Positions 1-5,080 of a stretch of DNA of 5,080 nt are shown one piece after another. Below the pieces are notes generated by a model, which worked only from the letters and a program-made list of their open reading frames with translations, did not search any database and was not told the origin of the DNA. Position 1 is the stretch's first letter; each line of letters begins with the position of its first letter. The position numbers were made by a program, and so were the translations under genes. Origin of the DNA: an uncultured Clostridia bacterium (GTDB lineage Bacteria; Bacillota; Clostridia; Oscillospirales; Acutalibacteraceae); NCBI GenBank assembly GCA_946405475.1, contig CAMJHI010000176.1:1-5080 (forward strand), read 5' to 3'.

Positions 1-92
1 GCAGCGACAACACCAAGAACAACGCCCGTTAAGGTGAGAAGATGATAAAGCTTTGGTTTTTTGTCGCGTGTATCAAACGGAAACAGGTTCAA
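1..92 (-). CDS. N-terminus of a probable membrane protein, 3' partial, not previously delimited
   Basis: Only 30 codons plus two bases fall in the window before it runs off the edge. The TTG at 90-92 overlaps the PHP stop in the form TTGA and sits eight bases after a strong GGAGGTG Shine-Dalgarno embedded in the last codons of the PHP gene. Translation: MNLFPFDTRDKKPKLYHLLT followed by LTGVVLGVVA. A short polar, basic segment (R9, K11, K12, K14) precedes a hydrophobic stretch from about residue 15 that is still running at the window edge. This fits a positively charged cytoplasmic start before a first transmembrane helix (positive-inside rule). The frame stays open to the edge. Family cannot be named from 30 residues. 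The overlapping start implies translational coupling to the PHP enzyme. Confidence 0.72.
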   Translation of the reverse strand, partial: MNLFPFDTRDKKPKLYHLLTLTGVVLGVVA

Positions 93-952
93 AGCCCAAA
101 CACCTCCAGAAACCGCTGCAACCCCTGCGGAATTTCATCACAGCCGTCCAGAACGGCGTCGCCCAGCCCGACAAGCTTATTCCTGCCGTGGTAGTCGCTG
201 CCCACCGTGGTGAACAGCCCGAACCGTTCGGCCAGCTCGACCGCTTCCGCCCGCAGCTTTCCGGAAAAGCCGGCATAATAGGCTTCCAGCCCCTGCAGGC
301 CGAAATCCATCAGACGGTGGAGCCGCTGCTCCATGTCCTGCCCCAAAATCTGCTCGTCGCCGCTGCCGTAGAACGGATGCGCGAGCACGGGCACCCCGCC
401 GCCGGCGAGAATGGCGGCGATTGCCTCCTCCGGCCGAACGTATTCCGATTCGAGCTGAAGCTGATCCAAATAGTCCTGAATCGCCTGACTGATGGACGAG
501 GCATAACCGTGCCGCATCATCAACTGACCGATATGCGGCTTGCCGGGGTTGTCCAGCGCCAGTAGCGCCTCGACCTCCTCCGGCGGAAAGGTGAAGCCGA
601 ATTCCGTTTGCAAAAAATCCAGCCGCGCCCTGACCTTCTTCATGCGCAGGCTGTGGCCGTGCGCCACAACAGCTTGCATCGATGCGGCGTTCAAGTCGTA
701 GCCGTAGCCGAGGATGTGATATTTCCCCTGCTCGTCGCGGCACGAAAACTCGATGCCGGGAATAAATGCGGGATCGTCCGTCTGAAGAAGGGGGCAAATG
801 ATCGCACCGGCTTTCATCGCGTCATGATCGGTCACGGAAAAAATGCGGATACCGGCCGCTTTCACGTTCTGCAAAATCTCCGGCGGCGTGTCGGTGCCGT
901 CGGAAACGGTGGTGTGCATATGTAAATCAATGCGGCGGGAACTGTCTGTCAA
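89..952 (-). CDS. PHP-domain metallo-phosphoesterase (YciV/RNase AM-like, COG0613)
   Basis: A 287-residue protein close in length to E. coli YciV/RNase AM (about 290). The metal-ligand motifs are all visible in PHP order: D-L-H-M-H-T-x-x-S-D-G (His11, His13, Asp18), T-D-H-D (His43), G-I-E-F-S (Glu68), Y-H-I-L-G-Y (His79), L-A-H-P (His192) and G-S-D-Y-H-G (Asp253, His255). This is a complete predicted trinuclear site, so the enzyme should be active. Characterised relatives hydrolyse 3',5'-nucleoside bisphosphates (pAp) or trim RNA from 5'-phosphate ends; which reaction applies here is inference. Residues 80-190 are the helical insertion typical of this subfamily, with GKPHIGQLMM. Start: TTG at 950-952, nine bases after GGAGAGGAG; a TTG at 976 has no such site. 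Located in the cytoplasm. Follows STAS by 30 bases and overlaps the next gene by three. Confidence 0.92.
   Translation of the reverse strand: MTDSSRRIDLHMHTTVSDGTDTPPEILQNVKAAGIRIFSVTDHDAMKAGAIICPLLQTDDPAFIPGIEFSCRDEQGKYHILGYGYDLNAASMQAVVAHGHSLRMKKVRARLDFLQTEFGFTFPPEEVEALLALDNPGKPHIGQLMMRHGYASSISQAIQDYLDQLQLESEYVRPEEAIAAILAGGGVPVLAHPFYGSGDEQILGQDMEQRLHRLMDFGLQGLEAYYAGFSGKLRAEAVELAERFGLFTTVGSDYHGRNKLVGLGDAVLDGCDEIPQGLQRFLEVFGL
101..107 (-). promoter_or_regulatory. Shine-Dalgarno of the partial membrane-protein gene
   Basis: The minus strand reads GGAGGTG, eight bases, then TTG at 92. The site lies inside the PHP coding sequence (codons for the ending LEVFGL), a common arrangement for overlapping, translationally coupled genes. 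It is the main evidence that the short open frame at the window edge is a real gene. Confidence 0.72.
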
Positions 953-961
953 GTGTGAAAA

Positions 962-970
962 CTCCTCTCC
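962..970 (-). promoter_or_regulatory. Strong Shine-Dalgarno deciding the TTG start of the PHP gene
   Basis: The minus strand reads GGAGAGGAG, nine bases (TTTTCACAC), then TTG at 952. An upstream in-frame TTG (974-976) would include this site as codons for residues 3-5 and has no purine-rich stretch before it. The only in-frame ATG nearby falls inside the essential H-M-H metal motif, so it cannot be the start. Confidence 0.8.
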
Positions 971-982
971 AGCCAAAGGCGA

Positions 983-1282
983 TCATTCGATCGTCAGGAT
1001 CTCGGAAAAGCCGGTGACTTCAAAGATTTCCATAATGACGTCGTTGACGTTTTTGATCGTCATTTTACCCTGTGCGTTCATAGCCTTCTGCGCCGCGAGC
1101 AGCACGCGCAGACCGGCGGAAGAAATGTAAGCAAGTGCGGCAAAATCAAAGACCAGCTCCGTCAGCCAGGGGAGCGTTTCTTTCACAGCGCTCTCAAGCT
1201 CGGGCGCGGTCGTGGTGTCCAGCCGTCCCTCCAGCGTGAAAACGGCGGTTTGATCCTGCATGGTTTTGTTGATGTTCAGCAA
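983..1282 (-). CDS. STAS-domain protein, anti-sigma-factor antagonist (SpoIIAA/RsbV-like)
   Basis: A 99-residue protein that is a single STAS domain, the usual size for SpoIIAA/RsbV-type antagonists. Key stretches are LEGRLDTTTAPELE (18-30), the strand LVFDFAALAYI (43-53), the phospho-loop SSAGLRVLL (54-62), and the C-terminal FEVTGFSEIL. By alignment to SpoIIAA (D-S-S-G-L, Ser58), Ser55 is the likely phosphorylation site; the preceding Asp is replaced by Ser54. Family members bind an anti-sigma kinase when unphosphorylated and are released when that kinase phosphorylates them, with a PP2C phosphatase resetting the switch. No kinase, phosphatase or sigma factor is in this window, so the partner is unknown. 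Start: TTG at 1280-1282, eight bases after GAGGAGG. An upstream in-frame ATG (1301-1303) has no ribosome binding site and would add a poor-fitting MIEEENK. The gene stops 30 bases before the PHP start, implying co-expression. Confidence 0.9.
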   Translation of the reverse strand: MLNINKTMQDQTAVFTLEGRLDTTTAPELESAVKETLPWLTELVFDFAALAYISSAGLRVLLAAQKAMNAQGKMTIKNVNDVIMEIFEVTGFSEILTIE

Positions 1283-1290
1283 TTTGTTTT

Positions 1291-1297
1291 CCTCCTC
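1291..1297 (-). promoter_or_regulatory. Strong Shine-Dalgarno deciding the TTG start of the STAS gene
   Basis: The minus strand reads GAGGAGG, then eight bases (AAAACAAA), then TTG at 1282. The alternative ATG at 1303 is preceded by GCTGATTATTTCA, with no purine-rich Shine-Dalgarno, and would put this strong site inside the reading frame. The TTG start also gives the usual N-terminus for this family (MLNINKT leading into the first STAS strand). Confidence 0.8.
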
Positions 1298-1330
1298 AAT
1301 CATTGAAATAATCAGCTTTTTTTCATCAGA

Positions 1331-2263
1331 TCAATCCGTTGCCGACGCCAGTATGACGACGGTACGGTCGACCGTTTTATCATAAACAGTGGCGCACAGC
1401 GTGCCCCACCACTCATGGCCTGAGTCAAAATAATCCGACCAGTCGGTGTTCCAAACTACCACCTCGAGCGCGTCTGTACCGTTGGGGAACAGCGCGGCAT
1501 TGACCCGCTCATAATCCCGTTCGGTATAGCCCTGCGGATAAGGCGGCGACAAAAACGCGGTGCGATAAGTCAGCGAGCCGACGGAGCCGCGGGCGGTAAA
1601 AAAGGACGCCGCCTCCATCAAGCTGCCGTGCGCCTTATTCAGGTCGTATCGCCACGGTTCTTCCTCATCATCCGATGCGAAAAGCCAGCGGCAGGCGCAG
1701 CCGAGCGCCCGCAGATGCGAACGGTAACCGTCATGCGGCGATCGGCTTTGCACAAGCGCGTAATCGACGGCAAGGTCGGGATATGCCGCAAGGACTTCAA
1801 AAAGCGGATCGCTTTCGATCACGCGATCATCATCCTCATCGCCGTCACCGGCCGATACAAGGAAGCGCTCGCTGTGTGCGTTGTCTTTTTGTTGGGGCGC
1901 GGCAGGCTCCTTCTGACAGCCGAACACCCGTTCCGCGTCGTCGATGCCGATCGTCCCCCTGCCCGCCGCAAAGGCGACCATAAGGCAAAAGGAAACAGCG
2001 TCATATTCGCGGCCGGTGATCGACCTGACCGGTTCCCCCCGACCGAGCTGCGCCAACACCACAGCCGGGTCAAAGGCGTTGCGCACCGCCGTAAGGCACC
2101 CGTTTGCGTCGGTGATGTACAGGCACGGCTCATACGGGTGACAGGAAAGCGTGAGCCGCACGCCGTCAGCGATCAGGTAAGGCTGCCCAGCCACCTGCCC
2201 GAGCGTGAAACGCTCATCGCGGTAAACGACAAAATCAGACGGATCCTGTTCGGAAGGCTTCAT
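1331..2263 (-). CDS. Hypothetical protein, 310 residues, two-part with acidic linker
   Basis: I do not recognise a named family. The ATG at 2261-2263 is supported by AAGAGGG six bases upstream; the stop is TGA at 1331-1333. There is no signal peptide or membrane segment, so a cytoplasmic location is likely. The N-terminal part (about 10-117) is strand-rich, with a C-x-x-x-x-x-C pair (41, 47) and further cysteines at 56, 93 and 116. A polar, acidic linker follows (about 118-152, including GDGDEDDDR). The C-terminal part (about 153-310) has a second acidic patch (DDEEEP at 198-203), an aromatic segment V-V-W-N-T-D-W-S-D-Y-F-D-S-G-H-E-W-W-G, and ends VVILASATD. The aromatic block and terminal A-S-A-T-D look like a conserved module, and I have a faint memory of similar endings in other clostridial hypothetical proteins. 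It starts 17 bases after the surface protein stops, so the two are probably co-transcribed. Function unknown. Confidence 0.85.
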   Translation of the reverse strand: MKPSEQDPSDFVVYRDERFTLGQVAGQPYLIADGVRLTLSCHPYEPCLYITDANGCLTAVRNAFDPAVVLAQLGRGEPVRSITGREYDAVSFCLMVAFAAGRGTIGIDDAERVFGCQKEPAAPQQKDNAHSERFLVSAGDGDEDDDRVIESDPLFEVLAAYPDLAVDYALVQSRSPHDGYRSHLRALGCACRWLFASDDEEEPWRYDLNKAHGSLMEAASFFTARGSVGSLTYRTAFLSPPYPQGYTERDYERVNAALFPNGTDALEVVVWNTDWSDYFDSGHEWWGTLCATVYDKTVDRTVVILASATD

Positions 2264-2269
2264 GCAAAT

Positions 2270-2276
2270 CCCTCTT
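2270..2276 (-). promoter_or_regulatory. Ribosome binding site of the 310-residue hypothetical protein
   Basis: On the minus strand AAGAGGG is followed by six bases (ATTTGC) and then the ATG at 2263. It lies within the 17-base gap after the surface protein's TAA, so ribosomes finishing the upstream gene would arrive next to it. This suggests translational coupling. Confidence 0.7.
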
Positions 2277-2280
2277 GACG

Positions 2281-5080
2281 TTACTTTTGGTCGATGACCG
2301 GGAGCATGCGGAAGATCCCCTTGAAAAAGGCGACGAATTTGGCGAAGAACCCGGTCTTGACGTTGACCGTTTCCACTTCGCTTTCCTTCAGCACGGTCGT
2401 GCCGTCGGAAGCGATGAGCTTGATCTGAACCGTATATTTCGCCGTGGCCTTGTCGATGCGGATGCTTTCGTTCGTGCCCCTGTCCTGCCCGTTGATGAAC
2501 CAGTGGACCTTGCTGCCCTCATAGACGTTCTTCGCTTCATAGTGGAACGTGACGGTCGTTTTATAATCGACGGTGCGGGCGGCGGTGAAGCCGAGAATTT
2601 TGATCTCGGTATCGGGCGCCAGCTCCACCGTGACCTCGTAGGAAGCGCTCTTCGTAACGCCGTTTTCGGTGAACTGAACGGTCACGGTTTTGCGCCCAAG
2701 CGAGCGCAGGTCGGCCGAAGCGGTGAAGCCGCTTTTGACGGTCTTTTTCGTGCCGTTCGTATACGTCGCCTCCAGCGTCAGGCCGGTGGTATCCAGCGCG
2801 TCGCCGACGGCGTAGAGCTTTTTGTTCGGCTGTTTCGTGATGCGGAGCGATTTGAGCGCAACGGCGTTCACCGTGACCGTGAACGAAGCTGTGAGGTTCT
2901 GGTAAGACGCCGTTATGCTCTGCTGCCCCGTCTGCGCGGGATCGAACGCGCTGAGGCTGTAGTCCGACGGCTGAAGCGCGACCGTTTCGCCGTCGTCATA
3001 CTGAACCGAAACGGCCAACCCGGTCAGATCAAGCGATTCGCCGACAAAGTAAGTCGTTTTCGTCGGCGGCACAACGACCAGCTTTTCAATTGCCTTCACG
3101 CGCACCGTAAACGAAGCGCTGTAGCCGAAAAAGCGGATCGTGACCGTTTTTTCGCCGGGGGTGGAAAGATCGGGCACGCTGACCGAATAAGCCGAGCTGC
3201 TCAGCGTTTCGGACGAACCGTCCTCATACACGGCGCGGATCGAAAGGCCGGAAAGATCCAGCGGCTGACCCGGCTGAACGGCCACCTGCGTCGGCGGCGT
3301 GACGATGAGCTGCGAAACGGCTTTGACCGTGACCGTAAAGGAAGCGGAATAATCCTGATAGCGGATCACGATCTCTTTCTGCCCGGGCGTGGAAGAATCA
3401 AACGGGCTGACCGTGTAGCTTGAGCTGTAAAGCGCCGACGAAGAGCCGTCGGTGTAGGTTGCGCGAACGGCGAGACCGCCCAGATCCAGCGATTCCCCGA
3501 CCACATAGGTCAGCTTGCGCGGCGGCGTGAGCTCAATGCCGTTCAGGCTTTTGACCACCGTGACCTTGAAGGCGACGGATTTGCCGTAATACTTGATCAC
3601 GACCGAGCGTTCGCCCGCCATGGCCGAGCTCCAGTTGGTGACGGAGCACTCGTCAAGCGAGACCGATTTGCCGGAGCAGTTGGAATAATACGCCGACACG
3701 CCCACGCCGCTGAGATCAAGCTCCTCGCCGATCTCATAAACCGTTTTGACGGTTTCGGCAAGCGAAAGCTCCACGCGGTCGACCGCCACGCCGACCGTGT
3801 TGATGTGAAGCGCGGGCACAACGCCGACGTTGTTGAGCTGAACCGCATAATCCGAATGGCAGCGCCCGTCAGCGCTGACGATGCCGGCGCGCGTAGCCTG
3901 CGTGGGGGCGTTGAGCCACCAGCCTGCGCTGCCGTTTTGCCCGGAGGCCGGCACAAAAACGCCCTGACATTTCGCGTAATCGGTAGCCGGCAAGACGCGG
4001 GCGGCGTCGGCCGAGGCGGCGTTTTCGTCAAAGCCGAAATCGGCATTGACGCTGTCGGCCGCGGTCATCAGGGCAATGGGGTCGCCCGCCAGCCCCGCCT
4101 GCGTTTCGGGGTCAATGATCTGCCCCTGTTCCTCATCGGAAAACGCGGTGCAGAAAAAGCCGTTATCATAAATATTCAGCCAACTGCGCAGCGTGCTGCC
4201 CGACCAGTCGGACGTACTGCCCGACGCGGAAGCGGCGCCGAACTCGTGGAACGCCTGACTGTCGATCACCTTCGAGCAGACCATATAGCCGCTCGCCGGG
4301 TCGAGCACGCGCCACACCAGCGGCTCATATTTGAAATAATAGATCTCGTTGGCCGCGTAGCCGTTCTGATACTGATAGGCGCGCTCGGCCGCTGGCGCTT
4401 CGCCGCCCGCCGAGGTCGGCCGGTAGGCGTTGAACAGAACCGCGCGGTATTTTGCGCCGTCAAGCTCAAGATCTTTGTAGAACATAAAATCGGTGGTGGA
4501 ATCCGACGAAGAGCCGAGCGCCGCGCCGTAGCCGTAAGAGCTCCACGCAACGGCGGCCTGCGCCTGATCCAGCGCGGCAAGGAGCGCCTCATCCGTCACC
4601 TTGGTTTGCGGATAGGAGCCGAACGTGACCTGATCGCCGACGTGATACAGATCGGCGCCGACCACTTCGCCCGGCGCATAGACCGAAATGTGAATAACGC
4701 GCCGGATCTCGGGGTTGGATACAGACGCTACGGTGAGCGCCGCCGTACCGCCGCCGACCGCCGTCCAGTAAGTGCCGTCGTTCGACACGGTCACGACCTC
4801 CGGCCGGTCGGAAGAAATCGTATAGGTCAGGTTGCTCGCGTCAGAAGGCTGAACCGTGACGAACACGCCGTAAGCCTCGCCCTTCTGCACGCGGATGGTG
4901 TCCTCCACGTCGGTCGGAACGCCGTCGGGGCGAGCAAATTTAACGCTGATGCCGGTCACGGGCTTGCCGCCGGTGACCGAAACGGTGATCTGTCTGGTCA
5001 GGCCGCTGCGGGTGGTCGCCGTAACGACCGCCGTGCCGTTGCCCACGCCGATGAGGGTGCCCATGGGATCGACCTTCACA
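2281..5080 (-). CDS. Large Ig-repeat surface/secreted protein (Big_2, DUF6273-like, five Big_3-like repeats), 5' partial
   Basis: At least 932 residues are visible, ending at a TAA at 2281-2283. The first visible codon (5077-5079) is a GTG, but it falls in the middle of a Big_2 domain (KVDPMGTLIGVGNGTAVVTA), so it is an internal Val and the gene starts beyond the window. Visible order, numbered from that codon: end of a Big_2 domain (1-36), a second Big_2-like domain (about 41-134), a DUF6273-like domain (about 145-428), five Big_3-like repeats (about 433-819), a final beta-rich Ig-like domain (about 822-907) and an aromatic tail (910-932). No LPXTG motif, transmembrane anchor, dockerin or SLH domain is visible at the C-terminus. 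Such chains of Ig folds are typical of extracellular adhesins or wall-associated proteins of gut Clostridia; the ligand is unknown. The signal peptide would lie in the missing part. Surface location is inferred from domain content. Confidence 0.9.
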   Translation of the reverse strand, partial: VKVDPMGTLIGVGNGTAVVTATTRSGLTRQITVSVTGGKPVTGISVKFARPDGVPTDVEDTIRVQKGEAYGVFVTVQPSDASNLTYTISSDRPEVVTVSNDGTYWTAVGGGTAALTVASVSNPEIRRVIHISVYAPGEVVGADLYHVGDQVTFGSYPQTKVTDEALLAALDQAQAAVAWSSYGYGAALGSSSDSTTDFMFYKDLELDGAKYRAVLFNAYRPTSAGGEAPAAERAYQYQNGYAANEIYYFKYEPLVWRVLDPASGYMVCSKVIDSQAFHEFGAASASGSTSDWSGSTLRSWLNIYDNGFFCTAFSDEEQGQIIDPETQAGLAGDPIALMTAADSVNADFGFDENAASADAARVLPATDYAKCQGVFVPASGQNGSAGWWLNAPTQATRAGIVSADGRCHSDYAVQLNNVGVVPALHINTVGVAVDRVELSLAETVKTVYEIGEELDLSGVGVSAYYSNCSGKSVSLDECSVTNWSSAMAGERSVVIKYYGKSVAFKVTVVKSLNGIELTPPRKLTYVVGESLDLGGLAVRATYTDGSSSALYSSSYTVSPFDSSTPGQKEIVIRYQDYSASFTVTVKAVSQLIVTPPTQVAVQPGQPLDLSGLSIRAVYEDGSSETLSSSAYSVSVPDLSTPGEKTVTIRFFGYSASFTVRVKAIEKLVVVPPTKTTYFVGESLDLTGLAVSVQYDDGETVALQPSDYSLSAFDPAQTGQQSITASYQNLTASFTVTVNAVALKSLRITKQPNKKLYAVGDALDTTGLTLEATYTNGTKKTVKSGFTASADLRSLGRKTVTVQFTENGVTKSASYEVTVELAPDTEIKILGFTAARTVDYKTTVTFHYEAKNVYEGSKVHWFINGQDRGTNESIRIDKATAKYTVQIKLIASDGTTVLKESEVETVNVKTGFFAKFVAFFKGIFRMLPVIDQK
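2284..2616 (-). other. C-terminal Ig-like domain and aromatic tail of the surface protein
   Basis: Residues about 822-907 form a final beta-rich domain of a different type from the Big_3 repeats: T-V-D-Y-K-T-T-V-T-F, then G-S-K-V-H-W-F-I-N-G, then Y-T-V-Q-I-K-L. It is followed by a basic-aromatic tail at 910-932, GFFAKFVAFFKGIFRMLPVI, with six Phe and three basic residues spaced as in an amphipathic helix. From memory, a similar H-W-F-x-N-G domain plus 'FFAK..AFF+..F..LP' tail closes other Ig-repeat proteins of gut Clostridia. It is not a sortase signal. A role in anchoring or export is possible but unproven. Confidence 0.65.
2623..3783 (-). repeat. Five tandem Big_3-like Ig repeats (about 76-78 residues each)
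   Basis: Repeat units in the surface protein, by visible residue: R1 433-509 (3553-3783), R2 512-587 (3319-3546), R3 588-663 (3091-3318), R4 664-739 (2863-3090), R5 741-819 (2623-2859). R2, R3 and R4 have an exact 76-residue period, shown by the P-P pairs at 519, 595 and 671. Each unit shows Y/V-x-x-G-x-x-L-D-L/T-x-G-L, then a strand ending in Y-x-D/N-G, a G-x-x-x-V/I-x-I strand, and a closing F/Y-x-V-T-V. This matches the Ig-like group 3 pattern (Big_3, PF07523 style). R1 and R5 are the most divergent, with two cysteines in R1 (468, 477) and a KQP opening in R5. The repeats are conserved as protein but already diverged at the DNA level, so this is not a recent duplication. Confidence 0.85.
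3796..4647 (-). other. DUF6273-like domain inside the surface protein
   Basis: Residues about 145-428. The domain begins with the characteristic V-G-D-Q-V-T-F-G-S-Y-P-Q, has a middle block EPLVWRVLD followed by S-T-L-R-S-W-L-N-x-x-x-x-x-x-F-x-x-A-F-S-x-E-E, and ends with G-W-W-L-N-A-P through V-G-V-V-P-A-L-H-I. These three blocks match what is known of DUF6273 domains in Clostridia ('FGsYPQ', 'S.lR.WLN..F...aFs..E', 'WWLRsP ... GVRPAlwi'). Four cysteines lie inside it (268, 310, 371, 407). The WWL/PAL ending resembles formylglycine-generating-enzyme or C-type-lectin-like folds, which would suit ligand binding, but that is inference. The domain's function is not established. Confidence 0.75.
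4678..4959 (-). other. Second Big_2-like Ig domain
   Basis: Residues about 41-134 of the visible surface protein. The domain opens with VTGISVKF, continues through the strand-rich segment NLTYTISSDRPEVVTVS, and has the typical G-x-x-x-x-A-V-G-G-G-T-A-A-L-T-V turn before the closing strand VIHISVY. It is more divergent than the first Big_2: the usual 'L.VG....L.A.v.P' stretch appears as IRVQKGEAYGVFVTVQPSDA. It probably acts as a spacer holding the DUF6273-like domain away from the preceding domains. Confidence 0.75.
4972..5079 (-). other. C-terminal half of a Big_2 Ig-like domain
   Basis: Residues 1-36 of the visible surface protein read as the second half of a Big_2 fold: V-D-P-x-G-T-L-x-G-V-G-N-G-T-A-V-V-T-A-T-T, then the closing strand QITVSVT. 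The consensus 'v-d-x-x-G-x-v-x-g-v-g-x-G-t-a-x-i-t-a' is the known hallmark of this family. The first half lies beyond the window edge, which shows that the gene is truncated here. Confidence 0.85.

Noticed and set aside
53..565. A 170-residue plus-strand open frame, and another at 608-925, opposite the PHP gene
   Set aside because: The minus strand carries every PHP metal motif; the plus-strand translations show no family features.
980..993. Small inverted repeat CGATC-ATTC-GATCG at the STAS stop codon
   Set aside because: A five-base stem with no following U-run is too weak for a terminator, and much of it is STAS coding sequence.
1303..1345. Possible promoter before STAS: TTGATC (1329-1334), then GATTAT fifteen bases later on the minus strand
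   Set aside because: The spacing is short and both boxes match only four of six consensus bases; the -35 box overlaps the previous gene's stop codon. The AT-rich gap makes chance matches likely.
1628..2278. A 216-residue plus-strand open frame opposite the 310-residue gene
   Set aside because: It mirrors the minus-strand gene, has low-complexity basic composition and no domain features. The minus-strand frame has the better ribosome binding site and fits the packed gene order.
2284..2301. L-P-V-I-D near the C-terminus of the surface protein as a sortase signal
   Set aside because: It lacks the LPXTG pattern and is not followed by a hydrophobic segment and positive tail; the protein ends four residues later.
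2275..3423. A 382-residue open frame on the plus strand opposite the Big_3 repeats
   Set aside because: It is antisense to a clear Ig-repeat protein; its translation is Arg/Asp-rich, repetitive in step with the repeats on the other strand, and shows no recognisable domain. It is a by-product of GC-rich codon use.
3796..3940. Possible variable region of a diversity-generating retroelement at the end of the DUF6273-like domain (lectin-like W-W-L ending)
   Set aside because: No reverse transcriptase, no template repeat copy in the window and no excess of AAY codons at this end of the domain.
5077..5079. GTG at the window edge as the start of the surface protein
   Set aside because: It falls within a Big_2 fold and would leave a half domain without a signal peptide; the frame is open to the edge, so the gene continues outside.

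Overview
The window looks like chromosomal DNA from a GC-rich Clostridia-type Firmicute, most plausibly of the Oscillospiraceae/Ruminococcaceae kind. The basis is a Big_2/DUF6273/Big_3 surface protein with a characteristic aromatic C-terminal tail, a SpoIIAA-like STAS protein, strong Shine-Dalgarno sites of the GGAGG type and frequent TTG start codons. This placement is an inference from gene style; there is no rRNA or other phylogenetic marker in the window.

All genes lie on the minus strand, so transcription runs from high to low coordinates. In that order they are: (1) the 3' part of a large secreted or surface Ig-repeat protein (2281-5080, its start lies beyond the window); (2) an unrecognised 310-residue cytoplasmic-looking protein (1331-2263), starting 17 bases after gene 1 stops; (3) a 99-residue STAS-domain anti-sigma-factor-antagonist-like protein (983-1282); (4) a 287-residue PHP-domain metallo-phosphoesterase of the YciV/RNase AM type (89-952); (5) the first 30 codons of a probable membrane protein (1-92), whose TTG start overlaps the stop of gene 4. 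Gaps are 17, 48, 30 and -3 bases. I see no terminator or convincing promoter between them, so they are read here as one transcription unit.

Three starts were revised. STAS, PHP and the small membrane protein each begin with TTG placed 8-9 bases after a strong Shine-Dalgarno sequence. Longer in-frame starts exist for STAS (ATG at 1303) and PHP (TTG at 976), but neither has a ribosome binding site.

How the genes work together is not obvious. The surface protein acts outside the cell. The STAS protein is probably a phospho-switch that binds an anti-sigma kinase or another regulator encoded elsewhere, and the PHP enzyme probably hydrolyses nucleotides or RNA ends. No mobile element, CRISPR array, tRNA/rRNA or riboswitch was seen. 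No clearly new system is visible; the points most worth checking are the overlooked partial gene, the surface-protein architecture and tail, the unknown 310-residue protein and the STAS-PHP pairing.
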